Shown here: piece after piece, positions 15,738 through 24,899 of the stretch
Position numbering within the stretch: the stretch's first letter is position 1
Layout of the letters: each line of letters starts with the position of its first letter
Notes under the pieces: generated by a model
Seen by the model: only the letters and a program-made list of their open reading frames with translations
Databases searched by the model: none
What the model was told of the DNA's origin: nothing
Program-made: the position numbers and the translations under genes
Assembly: GCF_040616545.1 (NCBI RefSeq)
Contig: NZ_CP156688.1
Coordinates: 186,001 to 250,000, forward strand
Length of the DNA: 64,000 nt
DNA from: Akkermansia muciniphila
GTDB lineage: Bacteria > Verrucomicrobiota > Verrucomicrobiia > Verrucomicrobiales > Akkermansiaceae
Reading direction: 5' to 3'

Positions 15738-16694
15738 TCAATCCCTGGAGGACTTGGGGTCCAGGGCGTCCCGCAGGCCGTCCCCCAGGAAATTCAGCGC
15801 CAGCAGCGTGGCGGAAAACAGCAGCGCCGGGAACAGGAGCAGTTCCGGGCTAACCTCCATGCGGTCCGCCCCTTCCTTGATTAGCGTGCCCCAGGAGGAA
15901 TTGGGGGCCTTCACCCCCAGCCCCAGGAAGGACAGGACGGCCTCCAGCAGCATGATGCCGGGAACGGCCAGCGTGGTGTACACGATCACGGAGCCGAAGA
16001 GATTGGGCGCAATGTGGCGGAATAAAATCTTCATGTGGCCGATGCCCAGGGAGCGGGCCGCTTCCACGAACTCCTGCCCCTTCAGCTCCAGCGTCTGCGT
16101 GCGCACGATGCGCGCCAGCGTCAGCCAGCCCAACGCGCCGATGGCGATGAACAGGGGAATCAGCCCGGTCATGGGACTCACCATTTCCACGGACCAGCCC
16201 GTGACGCCGGAAACCCACTGCGTCAGCCGCTGGGCGGGTTCCTCCACGGACAGGGAAAAAATAATGACCAGAACAATAAAAGGCAGGGCAAAAAGCACAT
16301 CCACCAGGCGCATCATCAGGGAATCCAGCCGCCCCCCGGCATAGCCGGAAACCAGCCCGTACGTCACGCCGATCACCAGGGAAACGCCCGTGGCCACCAC
16401 GCCCACCAGCAGGGAAATGCGGCCTCCGTACAGCACGCGGGCCAGCAGGTCCCGCCCCAGCTGGTCCGTGCCGAACCAGTGCTCCCGGGAGGGGCTTTCC
16501 GCAATGCGCGCCAGATCCTGCACATTCGGGTGCGGCAGCCACGGCAGGAGGGGGCCCAGGAAACAGGCCGCCACAATCAGCGCCAGCGCCAGCAGGGAGA
16601 ACATGGCCGCGCGGTTCCGGGAAAGCCGCAGAAAGGCGTCCTTCCACAAGGAAGAGCCCTGCTCCTCCGCGCTGTTCCATTTTCCGCTCTTCAT
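15738..16694 (-). CDS. Opp/Dpp-type peptide ABC transporter permease (C subunit)
   Basis: The product has 318 residues. A cytoplasmic N-terminal segment contains the OppC-type SLWKDAFLRLSRNRAAM motif, and six membrane spans follow. The BPD permease EAA loop is visible as EAARSLGIGHMKILFRHIAPN, which contacts an ATPase. HEHWFGTDQLGRDL-like sequence (REHWFGTDQLGRDLLARV) is a strong OppC/DppC marker. It overlaps the B-subunit gene by 4 bp (ATGA). No ATPase genes (D/F) are in this cluster, so they must be encoded elsewhere. Confidence 0.93.
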   Translation of the reverse strand: MKSGKWNSAEEQGSSLWKDAFLRLSRNRAAMFSLLALALIVAACFLGPLLPWLPHPNVQDLARIAESPSREHWFGTDQLGRDLLARVLYGGRISLLVGVVATGVSLVIGVTYGLVSGYAGGRLDSLMMRLVDVLFALPFIVLVIIFSLSVEEPAQRLTQWVSGVTGWSVEMVSPMTGLIPLFIAIGALGWLTLARIVRTQTLELKGQEFVEAARSLGIGHMKILFRHIAPNLFGSVIVYTTLAVPGIMLLEAVLSFLGLGVKAPNSSWGTLIKEGADRMEVSPELLLFPALLFSATLLALNFLGDGLRDALDPKSSRD

Positions 16695-17614
16695 GACTCC
16701 GTTCTCAATCTGGGGTTGACGGCCATCTGCACCAGGTCCACGGCCAGATTGGCCGCGACAATCAGGATGCCGTAAAACAGGACAAGCCCCTGGATCAGGA
16801 AATAATCCCGGTCCGTGGTGGCGTTCACGAAGTGCTGGCCCATGCCCGGAACCTGGAAACAGGTTTCCACCACAAAGGAGCCGGTAATCATGGCCGCAAA
16901 AGCCGGCCCCAGGTAGGAAAGGGCCGGAATCAGCCCCCCGCGCAGGGCGTGCTTCCAGACCATGCGGAAGGGCCCCGCCCCCTTGGCGCGGGCCGTCCGG
17001 ATAAAATCCTGCCCCAACACCTCAAGCATGCCGCCGCGCGTCAGGCGTGCCAGATACGCGGCATTCACCAGCCCCAGCGTCAGCGCAGGCAGAACCACGC
17101 AGCCCGGGGAATCCCACCCCGCCACGCTCAGGCCGGGCACATTCATGCCCAGGCCCACGCCCAGCAGCGGAGCCACTACAAAGGCGGGAATGCAAATGCC
17201 CGCCATGGAAACCAGCATCACCCACCAGTCCATCCACCGGTTCTTGTACAGGGCGGCCACGATTCCGGCGGGAATGCCCACCAGAATGGAAATCACCATG
17301 CCGATCACGCCCAGCTGGAGGGAAACCGGGAACGACTGCCCGATCATGTCCGCCACGCTGATGCCCTCCTTCACCAGGGACGGTCCCAGGTCGCCATGAA
17401 CCAGCATGTTCCACCAGTAGCGCCCGTACTGCACCAGGGAACTCTGGTCCAGCCCGTAACTGGCCTGAAGCTGCTGGAGGACGTGGTCCGGCAGCTTCTT
17501 CTCCCCCATGAAGGGGTGGCCCGGCAGCAGGCGTATCAGGAAAAACGTCACCGTCTCCAGCACCAGCAGAACCAGGAGCCCCTGCCCCAGGCGCTTCAGA
17601 ATCATCCTGGTCAC
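16691..17614 (-). CDS. Opp/Dpp-type peptide ABC transporter permease (B subunit)
   Basis: The product has 307 residues and six membrane spans. It starts MTRMILKRLGQGLLVLLVLE, the typical OppB/DppB N-terminus, and continues with FFLIRLLPGHPF. The EAA-like loop contains YLARLTRGGMLEVLGQDFIR and TARAKGAGPFRMVWKHALR, as in OppB. It forms a heterodimer channel with the C subunit in the cytoplasmic membrane. It overlaps both neighbours by 4 bp, so all three genes are translationally coupled. Confidence 0.93.
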   Translation of the reverse strand: MTRMILKRLGQGLLVLLVLETVTFFLIRLLPGHPFMGEKKLPDHVLQQLQASYGLDQSSLVQYGRYWWNMLVHGDLGPSLVKEGISVADMIGQSFPVSLQLGVIGMVISILVGIPAGIVAALYKNRWMDWWVMLVSMAGICIPAFVVAPLLGVGLGMNVPGLSVAGWDSPGCVVLPALTLGLVNAAYLARLTRGGMLEVLGQDFIRTARAKGAGPFRMVWKHALRGGLIPALSYLGPAFAAMITGSFVVETCFQVPGMGQHFVNATTDRDYFLIQGLVLFYGILIVAANLAVDLVQMAVNPRLRTES

Positions 17615-19470
17615 GGCGCGGCCTCCTTCCCATGCGCCGGAGGCGCCCCCAGGCTCATGTCTTCAAACAAATGGTTGTCCAGCAGCAGGGGGTGCCACTC
17701 CTGCACCTCCGGCCTCTTCAGGTAGGACCGCCTGGCCCAGTACAGGGGGATCACCGGGGATTCCTCCAGCATCAGCGCTTCCGCGCGGGCCAGAAGGGCC
17801 ATGCGCTTCCCCTGGTCTCCCGTGGCGCGGCTCTCCGCCAGCAGCCGTTCATACTCCGGATGGGACCAGCCCGTATTATTGTTTCCGGAAGCGGCGCTCC
17901 ACAAATCCAGAAAACTGGACGGGTCCAGATAATCCCCGGACCAGGAGGAGGAGCTGAAATCATACTGCATGGAGTTCTGCGCAAACTTGTAGGCCGTCCA
18001 CTCGCAGGAACGGATGTCCACGTGAATGCCCAGATGCCTCTTCCACATGCCCTGGATGGCCTCCGCCATGGTCTTCTGCACCTCGCGGGACGTGGTCATC
18101 AGCTCCAGCCGGGGAAACCCCTTGCCGCCGGGAAAGCCGGCCTGGGCCATCAGGGCGCGCGCCTTCTCCGGATTAAACTCCACCCCGTGCGGAGTCTTGT
18201 AGCCCGCGCCGTCCGGCGTAAATCCGAAGCACGGCTGGCCGCCCCCGCACACCACGTCACGCACCAGGGCCTCCCGGTCCACCGCTAGGGAAAGAGCCTG
18301 CCGCACGCGGGCGTCATTCAGCGGCACGCGTCCGGTATTCAGCCGGTAAAAAATAGTCACGTAATAATCATCCTGGCAGAACTGGCCTTTTCCCCGCTCC
18401 TGAGCGTACGCCGTCATCTCGGGAGGCACGTTATTGGTCACATGGAGCTTGCCGTTGAAGAACATGCGGGTTTCCGTGAAGCCGTTCACGGTGGGAAGAA
18501 AACGCACGCCGTTCAGGCGCACGGCCCCGGCATTCCGGTAGCGGGGATTGCGCCGCACCTCCACATAATCATTGAAACGGTGCTCCGCCATCAGAAAAGG
18601 GCCGTTCCCCACCGCGGCGCCGGGCCGCGTCCACGCGCCCGTCCTGTCCATCATCCCGCCGCGGGCTTCCACCGCGTGCCGGGGAACCGGGAACCAGGTG
18701 CAGTGAAGCAGCAGCAGGGGAAGCTGGGGCATGGGGGAGCGCATCGTCAGCTCCAGCGTATGGTCGTCCGCGGCGCGTACCCCCACCCCCGCGGCATCCC
18801 ATAAATCCGGGCGCCCGGACCGGGCATCCTCCAGCATGAGGATAGCCATCTTCCGCACGGCCGCTTCCGGCATGCCCTCCGGCCAGACCATGCGGGACGG
18901 GTTGCGCTGCAACTCCTCCCACTCCGCAGTTCCCAAGGCATCCAGCTTCCGCCAGTCCACCCGGTCCAGCAGAGCGGCATCCAGCCCGTTTTCCGCAGCA
19001 AACCGGGAACCCGGGCCGCATAAAACCAGGCTGCGGCGGTTCCTGTTATAAGCCTCCGCATTCTTCAGCGGATAAAGCATGTCCGCATACCGTCCGCCAA
19101 ACTCCGGATGCAGCAGGCGGTGGTAGGCATAAACGAAATCATGAGCCGTCAGCGGCGCGCCATCGCTCCACACGGCATCCTTCCTCAGGAAAAACCGCCA
19201 TTTGTCCGCTTCCGGATTATGCGTCCAGGACTCCGCTACGGCGGGATGGAACACGGCGTCATCCCGGGAATCCCCCCGCAACAGCCCTTCCATCACGGAA
19301 TTGATGATCTTGAAATCGGAAACGGAGGTGGCGATGTGGGGGTCGAAACTCTGGGGCTCCGTATTATTACCCACGATCAGAACGCCTTCTTCCCGGGCCC
19401 GTTCCACGCTGGTACGCGTGTCGCATCCGGCGAGCAGAAGCATCACACAGAACATCATGAACAGGCGCAT
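17611..19470 (-). CDS. Peptide-binding lipoprotein of the Opp/Dpp transporter (SBP family 5)
   Basis: The product has 619 residues, somewhat longer than a usual OppA (about 540). The start gives a lipoprotein signal (MRLFMMFCVMLLLAGC). The mature protein has the family 5 features: NTEPQSFDPHIATS at the start, WSDGAPLTAHDFVYAYHR in domain I, and ALSLAVDREALVRDV later. It captures oligopeptides or related solutes in the periplasm and delivers them to the two permeases. The insert between about residues 110 and 190 makes it longer than relatives. It is the first gene of the operon; the fucosidase is divergent, with 144 bp between. Confidence 0.92.
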   Translation of the reverse strand: MRLFMMFCVMLLLAGCDTRTSVERAREEGVLIVGNNTEPQSFDPHIATSVSDFKIINSVMEGLLRGDSRDDAVFHPAVAESWTHNPEADKWRFFLRKDAVWSDGAPLTAHDFVYAYHRLLHPEFGGRYADMLYPLKNAEAYNRNRRSLVLCGPGSRFAAENGLDAALLDRVDWRKLDALGTAEWEELQRNPSRMVWPEGMPEAAVRKMAILMLEDARSGRPDLWDAAGVGVRAADDHTLELTMRSPMPQLPLLLLHCTWFPVPRHAVEARGGMMDRTGAWTRPGAAVGNGPFLMAEHRFNDYVEVRRNPRYRNAGAVRLNGVRFLPTVNGFTETRMFFNGKLHVTNNVPPEMTAYAQERGKGQFCQDDYYVTIFYRLNTGRVPLNDARVRQALSLAVDREALVRDVVCGGGQPCFGFTPDGAGYKTPHGVEFNPEKARALMAQAGFPGGKGFPRLELMTTSREVQKTMAEAIQGMWKRHLGIHVDIRSCEWTAYKFAQNSMQYDFSSSSWSGDYLDPSSFLDLWSAASGNNNTGWSHPEYERLLAESRATGDQGKRMALLARAEALMLEESPVIPLYWARRSYLKRPEVQEWHPLLLDNHLFEDMSLGAPPAHGKEAAP

Positions 19471-19614
19471 GGGCGGATTCTGTCAGGTTTCCGTTCTCCG
19501 TGCAAGGCTTCACCTTAAAGAAATGGAAGTGCGCAAACGCCGGGCTTCTGGTCTTTTGCCATGCCGCTGAACTTGAAACTGGTTTTCGGGATACGAAAAA
19601 ATAATATCTCTGCC

Positions 19615-21753
19615 ATGTTTAAATTCAAGCAGCACTTGTTTTGTCTTCTGACGCTGGCGGCAGCCGTCTTTGCAGCGCCATCCCTGGCAGGAAACACGGC
19701 GCCTTGGGTCAGAGCTTACATTGAGGGGGAGGAAATCACAGGCTCCACGCTGGAAAGCCGCTACACCGCCCCGGAAGATGAATCCCCGTCCCCCATCATC
19801 CGCTGGGAAAAGAGCGATTCCAGAAACGGGAAACCCGTGCTCGTCCAGCAGGGGGCGGACGCGGAATCCTACACCCTGACGGACAAGGACGCCGGAAAAT
19901 ACTTCCGCATCATTGTGGGAGCGGGAACGAAAGATGCCATTGAAAGCGCCTGGATAGGCCCCGTCATGACGGAAGAACAGGCGGAAGGCATCACCAACCG
20001 CTTTGACTCCGGCAAACCCTATCACGAAAACGTGGCGGACCTTCAAAACGAACTGAAGGAAAAGCTCAAGGACGCCGTCTATTTCACCGTGGAAACAGGG
20101 AATCTGCACGCCTCCCCCTACGCCATGGTGCGCAACGAACGGACAGCCATTCCGGAAAACCTGCGCCCGTTCCGTGAAAACGGAAAAATCTACCTGAACC
20201 AGCCCTTCATCCAGGCCGTCTTCAAGAAGGAACTGCCGGATGAAATCATGGAGGAAGCCGGAGGCCAGAAAGCCTACGAACTGGGCAACGCAGCCAGGGC
20301 GCTCAAGCTCAACCTCTGGCTGGGCGACGAAAACCGCGCCCCGGTGGACAACTTCCGCATGCAGCCCATGGCGGAAGGCCTAGTGATCCTCACGCCGGAA
20401 AAAAACGTGTTCTCCCCGGTGAAGGACCGCGACCTGATCAATGAAGCGGTGAACCAGCTCTTTGACTTCAAGGCCGGAGAGGAACAGCTCCAGTGGTTCC
20501 GCAACGCCAAATTCGGCATGTTCCTGCACTGGAACCCCTCCTCCCTGCTGGAACGGGAAATAAGCTGGGAACGCAATGCGGTCCGGCCCAGGGACAGCGC
20601 CAGTGGGCACAAAAACATCGTGGACTTTGAATATGACTCCGCCTACCGGAACTTCAATCCCAGGCAGTACGATCCCCGCAAGTGGATGTCCATTGCCAAA
20701 AAAAGCGGCATGAAATATGCCGTGCTGACCACCAAGCACCACGACGGATTCAGCAACTTCCCGTCCGGCTACGATACTTACACGATTGCCGCCACTCCTT
20801 ACAAAAAGGACATCGTGGGGCAGTTTGCGGCGGCGGCCCGTGCCGCCGGGCTCAAGGTGGGCTTCTACTATTCCGGGCGCGACTGGTTCAATCCCTATTA
20901 CCTGACCAACCAGCACTACCGTTATCTGGAATACTACTTCGGCCAGCTCAGCGAACTGCTCACCCGTTACGGCCAGGTGGACGTCATCTGGTTTGACAGC
21001 CTGGGCAACAGCTCCCTCAACCAGTGGGACCCGCGCACCATGGTGAGGCGCATCAAGCAGTACCAGCCGGACATCCTGATCAACAACCGCATGAACGGAA
21101 CGCGCGGCGGCGGCAACAAAGGCGACCTGCTGGAGGAACTCAAGGGAGACTTCCTGACGCCCGAATGCAAGCTGGGGCCGTTCAACAGCAAAACCCCGTG
21201 GGAAAGCTGCATGACGGTGGCCAATATTCCCGGCACCCACTGGACGGGAAACTGGTCCTACACCTCCAAGGCAAAAACCGTTCCCCTGGAAAAATCCATC
21301 AAATTCCTGATCAACAACACGGTCAAGGACGGCAACCTGCTTTACAACATCGGGCCTACGCCGCTGGGCGCCTTTGACCCGGAACAGGCCAACATCTTCC
21401 TGTCCATGGGTAAATGGATAGCCCCCTACCGGGAAGCCATCTACAACACCCGCGGCGGCCCCTACGTTGAACAGCCCTGGGGCGGAAGCTGCTACAAGAC
21501 AAACGCCAATGGAAAAAAAACCGTCTATCTCCACGTCAGCCCGCTGATCGCCCAGAACGGAAAAGCGCTGAAAGGCTCCGAACCGCTGTTCATCAAGGAC
21601 CTCGGGGAGAAATTCACGAAAGCGGCCGTCATCGTGAACGGAAACGGCAACGGGAAAGCCGCCAAGCTGGAAAAGGAAGACGGCCAGTATAAAATCACGC
21701 TGCCCGCGGGCGTAACCTGGGACAGCCTGGACACCGTCATCAAACTCCAGTAA
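19615..21753 (+). CDS. Secreted alpha-L-fucosidase (GH29) with N-terminal Ig-like domain
   Basis: It probably removes alpha-L-fucose from glycans such as mucin O-glycans. The product (712 residues) has a signal peptide (LFCLLTLAAAVFAAPSLAG), then an N-terminal module of about 80 residues that resembles a surface Ig-like repeat (YTLTDKDAGKYFRIIVG). A second linker domain leads to the GH29 barrel (KFGMFLHWNPSSLLE, YAVLTTKHHDGFSNF, FYYSGRDWFNP). The nucleophile is probably the Asp in DVIWFDSLGN. A C-terminal beta domain ends the protein. I chose the ATG at 19615 because the signal peptide starts there. It is monocistronic, ending at a strong terminator. Confidence 0.92.
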   Translation: MFKFKQHLFCLLTLAAAVFAAPSLAGNTAPWVRAYIEGEEITGSTLESRYTAPEDESPSPIIRWEKSDSRNGKPVLVQQGADAESYTLTDKDAGKYFRIIVGAGTKDAIESAWIGPVMTEEQAEGITNRFDSGKPYHENVADLQNELKEKLKDAVYFTVETGNLHASPYAMVRNERTAIPENLRPFRENGKIYLNQPFIQAVFKKELPDEIMEEAGGQKAYELGNAARALKLNLWLGDENRAPVDNFRMQPMAEGLVILTPEKNVFSPVKDRDLINEAVNQLFDFKAGEEQLQWFRNAKFGMFLHWNPSSLLEREISWERNAVRPRDSASGHKNIVDFEYDSAYRNFNPRQYDPRKWMSIAKKSGMKYAVLTTKHHDGFSNFPSGYDTYTIAATPYKKDIVGQFAAAARAAGLKVGFYYSGRDWFNPYYLTNQHYRYLEYYFGQLSELLTRYGQVDVIWFDSLGNSSLNQWDPRTMVRRIKQYQPDILINNRMNGTRGGGNKGDLLEELKGDFLTPECKLGPFNSKTPWESCMTVANIPGTHWTGNWSYTSKAKTVPLEKSIKFLINNTVKDGNLLYNIGPTPLGAFDPEQANIFLSMGKWIAPYREAIYNTRGGPYVEQPWGGSCYKTNANGKKTVYLHVSPLIAQNGKALKGSEPLFIKDLGEKFTKAAVIVNGNGNGKAAKLEKEDGQYKITLPAGVTWDSLDTVIKLQ

Positions 21754-21784
21754 CCCTCTTTCTCCCGTCTGGAGAGAGCATGCA

Positions 21785-21825
21785 GAAAGCCGGGTCCGGT
21801 ATCACGCCGGGCCCGGCTTTTTATT
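21785..21825 (+). terminator. Rho-independent terminator of the fucosidase gene
   Basis: Stem of about 14 bp, AAAGCCGGGTCCGG paired with CCGGGCCCGGCTTT (one G-T pair), followed by TTTTTATT. Confidence 0.9.
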
Positions 21826-22102
21826 CCGGAAAACAGCACTACCATCGTAACTCCTGACAGCCGCACTGCCGGAAACCGGGGCATCCGGCCCTTGTAAAAG
21901 AATGTCCCCGTCCCGCCCCGGAACAGGTTCAAAGGTGAAGGATACCCCAGGTTAAAGGGTGGGCAAAGCATGAAGGCCGGGAAACCGGACGTGCCCGGTT
22001 GGGCGGAATGCGAAGCATGGCCCCTCCTTTCCGTCCAGCCGCAACGCGGTTTCCCGGCTCTTGGAAAGCATGCTTCCCTGCAAGCGGAGCCGCAGGCAAA
22101 TT
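21826..22102. other. Convergent intergenic spacer
   Basis: About 280 bp between two terminators. Several short palindromes rich in CCGG are present, but I see no gene, promoter or known RNA. Confidence 0.5.
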
Positions 22103-22135
22103 AAAACCCCGCAGCGGCATGAAACCGCAGCGGGG
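22103..22135 (-). terminator. Terminator of the thioredoxin-like gene
   Basis: On the minus strand an 11-bp stem with one mismatch (CCCCGCTGCGG / CCGCTGCGGGG) is followed by TTTT. A-rich sequence on the other side makes it partly bidirectional. Confidence 0.8.
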
Positions 22136-22176
22136 CCGTTTTCCTTAATCAGGGAATAAGGGAAAGGAAGTAATGA

Positions 22177-23142
22177 TTACTTGCTCTGCGCCTTCTTGGC
22201 GGCGTCAATCTGGGCCTTGATCTGATCCTTGTTGGCAAGGATGCCGGCCTTGATGCGGGGAGCCCGCTGTCCGGCTTCCGTACCCGGCTTCAATTCGGCA
22301 ACCTTGTCCAGAATCAGCACGGCGCCGTCCACGTCACCGGTGGAATTCAGGTAGGTACCAAACTCCATCATCAGCAAATCCTGCTGGGTTTCCGGAAGAA
22401 GCTTGTCGCGGTCCGGGTAGGCCTTCACCACCTGGAGGGCTTCCGCAGGCGTGGTCTTGTCCGTCAGCTTGCCGGCAAGATAATCCTGCACATCCTTCTG
22501 TTCCTTCTTGAGCTGGTCGGCGTGGGCGTCCGCGGCTTTCAGTCCGGACTTGTCATCCTTGTCCAGCTTCTTGATTTCAGCCTTCACATCGCCGTAAAAA
22601 GTATCCACATAATCCTGGGGAGCCAGCTTGAGGACTTCCATCAGGGCGGCAACCTTGGCTTCATCCGTGGTGGCCTTGGCAACATTTGCCTCGGCGGCCT
22701 GCAGGGCTTCCTTGTTCTTCAAGGCCTCCTGCATGGACTTCATCACGTCTTCCTTGGAACGGCCGCCTACAAACCCGCCGAACGGCTTGCCGGAGGCATC
22801 CGCATACACGATCGTCGGGAACCCCTGCACGCCGTACTGCTGGGCCAGCTTGTCATTGGCGGCTTTCATTTCCTTGGACTGTTCCTTGTTACGCGGATAA
22901 TCCAGTTCCACCAGAACGAAATCCTTGGAAGCTTCCTTCTGGAAATCAGGCTTGCTGAACACATTGGCGCGGAGCTGCATGCAGGGCGGGCACCAGTCCG
23001 AACCGGTGAACTCGATCATGAGGTCCTTCTTCTGTTCGGCGGCCTGCTTCTTGGCGGCATCCATATCGGTAACCCAGCCTTCCGCGGCAAAACAAGGAGC
23101 AACGCAGGCGGCAACAACTATTGGCAGAATTTGTCTAATCAT
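22177..23142 (-). CDS. Secreted thioredoxin-like protein with CPPC motif
   Basis: The product has 321 residues. A signal peptide (IRQILPIVVAACVAPCFAA) is followed by a thioredoxin fold of about 120 residues with the redox motif GSDWCPPC and the cis-Pro segment YGVQGFPTIVYAD. This layout matches the thioredoxin_7/DUF255-like periplasmic type. A Lys/Ala-rich helical C-terminal half of about 170 residues follows (KNKEALQAAEANVAKA..., ending AAKKAQSK), reminiscent of TPR-like helices. It probably reduces or isomerises disulfides in exported proteins. It is a single-gene unit with its own terminator. Confidence 0.88.
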   Translation of the reverse strand: MIRQILPIVVAACVAPCFAAEGWVTDMDAAKKQAAEQKKDLMIEFTGSDWCPPCMQLRANVFSKPDFQKEASKDFVLVELDYPRNKEQSKEMKAANDKLAQQYGVQGFPTIVYADASGKPFGGFVGGRSKEDVMKSMQEALKNKEALQAAEANVAKATTDEAKVAALMEVLKLAPQDYVDTFYGDVKAEIKKLDKDDKSGLKAADAHADQLKKEQKDVQDYLAGKLTDKTTPAEALQVVKAYPDRDKLLPETQQDLLMMEFGTYLNSTGDVDGAVLILDKVAELKPGTEAGQRAPRIKAGILANKDQIKAQIDAAKKAQSK

Positions 23143-23313
23143 ATCTACTATTTAATATTGAAGAGTCGGACACCCCGCGTCAATCTCCTGTTCAATCATT
23201 TTTGGAAAATTTCCAAAAGGACGCGTCTTCACAGGGAAAACGGCGCGCGCCTCCCCAGGAAAAAATCCTCTGCACCTTGGGCGGCCAGTGTCATTACCGT
23301 ACCAAATCCGTGA

Positions 23314-23342
23314 TTGCCTTTCAGCGTGTTTTCACTTATGTA
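23314..23342 (+). promoter_or_regulatory. Candidate promoter of the carboxynorspermidine dehydrogenase gene
   Basis: TTGCCT (23314-23319), a 17-bp spacer, then TATGTA (23337-23342). The ATG at 23354 is only 11 nt downstream of the -10 box, implying a very short leader. Confidence 0.4.
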
Positions 23343-23353
23343 CTGGGCATATC

Positions 23354-24577
23354 ATGAACACGGTTTTAATCATTGGAGCAGGCGGCGTAGGACATGTGGT
23401 AGCCAACAAATGCGCCCAGCTGCCGAAAATCTTTCAGAACATTCATCTGGCCTCCCGCACAAAAAGCAAATGTGACGCCATTGCGGAAGACGTGCGCGCC
23501 AGAACGGGCGTCAGCATCACCACCCACGCCGTGGATGCGGACGACGTGCCCTCCACCGTGGCCCTCATCCGGGAAGTGAAGCCGCAACTACTGATCAATG
23601 TGGCCCTTCCCTACCAGGACCTCACCCTGATGGACGCCTGCCTGGAAACCGGCGTCAACTATCTGGACACCGCCAACTATGAACCCCGGGACGTAGCCAA
23701 ATTCGAATACTCCTGGCAGTGGGCGTACCAGGACAAATTCCGCAAGGCGGGGCTCTTCGCCCTGCTGGGCTCCGGCTTTGACCCCGGCGTCACCAACGTC
23801 TTCACGGCGTGGGCGCTCAAGCACCACTTTGATGAAATCCATACGCTGGACATCATTGACGTGAACGGCGGCAACCACGGCAAGGCCTTCGCCACCAACT
23901 TCAACCCGGAAATCAACATCCGGGAAGTGACGGCCCCCTGCCGCCACTGGGAAAACGGCGCCTTCCGGGAAACCGCCCCCATGAGCATGCACCAGAGCTT
24001 CACGTGCCCGCAGGAAGTGGGCACCTATGAAATCTACCGCATGTACCATGAGGAAATGGAAAGCCTGGTCAAGCACATCCCCACCATCCGCAGGGCGCAA
24101 TTCTGGATGTCCTTCTCCCCGAACTACCTCAAGCATCTGGAAGTGCTCCAGAACGTGGGCATGACCCGCATTGACCCGGTCATGTACAACGGCGTGGAAA
24201 TCATCCCCCTGCAATTCCTGAAAGCCGTTCTGCCGGACCCCGGGGACCTGGGCAAGACGACGAAGGGGAAAACCTGCATCGGCAACGTCATCACCGGCGT
24301 AAAAGACGGCAAATTCAAGGCCGTCTACATCTACAACATCTGCGACCACGAAAAATGCTTTGAAGAAGTAGGCTCCCAGGCCATCTCCTACACCACGGGG
24401 GTTCCGGCCATGATTGGCGCGGAAATGATCCTCACGGGCAAATGGTCCGGCGCGGGCGTCTTCAACATGGAGCAGAACGATCCGGACCCCTTCATGGACG
24501 AGCTCAACAAGCGCGGCCTCCCCTGGCAGTGCGTGGAGCTTACGGAAGAACAGGCCAAAGCCCTGCAAGTCCACTGA
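23354..24577 (+). CDS. Carboxynorspermidine/carboxyspermidine dehydrogenase (saccharopine dehydrogenase-like)
   Basis: In the alternative spermidine pathway this cytoplasmic enzyme condenses aspartate semialdehyde with a diamine, using NADPH, to give carboxy(nor)spermidine. The product (407 residues) has an N-terminal Rossmann motif VLIIGAGGVGHVVANKCAQ. Diagnostic stretches are ETGVNYLDTANYEPRD, LGSGFDPGVTNVFTAWALKH and DVNGGNHGKAFATNFNPE. The group differs from lysine-making saccharopine reductases by these motifs. The partner decarboxylase (nspC) is not in the window. The start at 23354 begins the Rossmann strand; the upstream open frame looks non-coding. A terminator follows. Confidence 0.92.
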   Translation: MNTVLIIGAGGVGHVVANKCAQLPKIFQNIHLASRTKSKCDAIAEDVRARTGVSITTHAVDADDVPSTVALIREVKPQLLINVALPYQDLTLMDACLETGVNYLDTANYEPRDVAKFEYSWQWAYQDKFRKAGLFALLGSGFDPGVTNVFTAWALKHHFDEIHTLDIIDVNGGNHGKAFATNFNPEINIREVTAPCRHWENGAFRETAPMSMHQSFTCPQEVGTYEIYRMYHEEMESLVKHIPTIRRAQFWMSFSPNYLKHLEVLQNVGMTRIDPVMYNGVEIIPLQFLKAVLPDPGDLGKTTKGKTCIGNVITGVKDGKFKAVYIYNICDHEKCFEEVGSQAISYTTGVPAMIGAEMILTGKWSGAGVFNMEQNDPDPFMDELNKRGLPWQCVELTEEQAKALQVH

Positions 24578-24610
24578 TAACGGGCTCCGGCAGGAGCCGC
24601 AGACTTCATC

Positions 24611-24646
24611 AAAAGCCAGGCATTAAACACTCAATGCCTGGCTTTT
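24611..24646. terminator. Bidirectional-looking terminator
   Basis: Perfect stem of 14 bp, AAAAGCCAGGCATT / AATGCCTGGCTTTT, after the carboxynorspermidine dehydrogenase gene. Confidence 0.88.
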
Positions 24647-24835
24647 CCCTTCTTCTCCCGCGCCGCCAAGTTTCTTTTTTTGACGGAAAAGAAACGCAAA
24701 CGAGTTTTTACGGGCGGATGGTGTTCCTTCCGGTAAACGGCGGACTTCTCCAATTACTTTAACAAACACGGGCTTCTTCCGGGCCGGACCGGAAACTGCC
24801 ATCCCCCGGAAAGAAAAAGAGAAGCTCCGCACAGT

Positions 24836-24891
24836 GTTTTTACGCCGCAGGCATAATTTGCTGGCAGGAAAAGCAAACGGGCGGTAAAAAC
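24836..24891. promoter_or_regulatory. Inverted repeat before the metallophosphoesterase gene
   Basis: GTTTTTAC (24836-24843) and its complement GTAAAAAC (24884-24891) are 40 bp apart, just upstream of the ATG at 24900. A third copy, GTTTTTAC, lies at 24704-24711. It could be an operator or a long-range RNA stem; I do not know the regulator. Confidence 0.3.
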
Positions 24892-24899
24892 GGGGTGCC

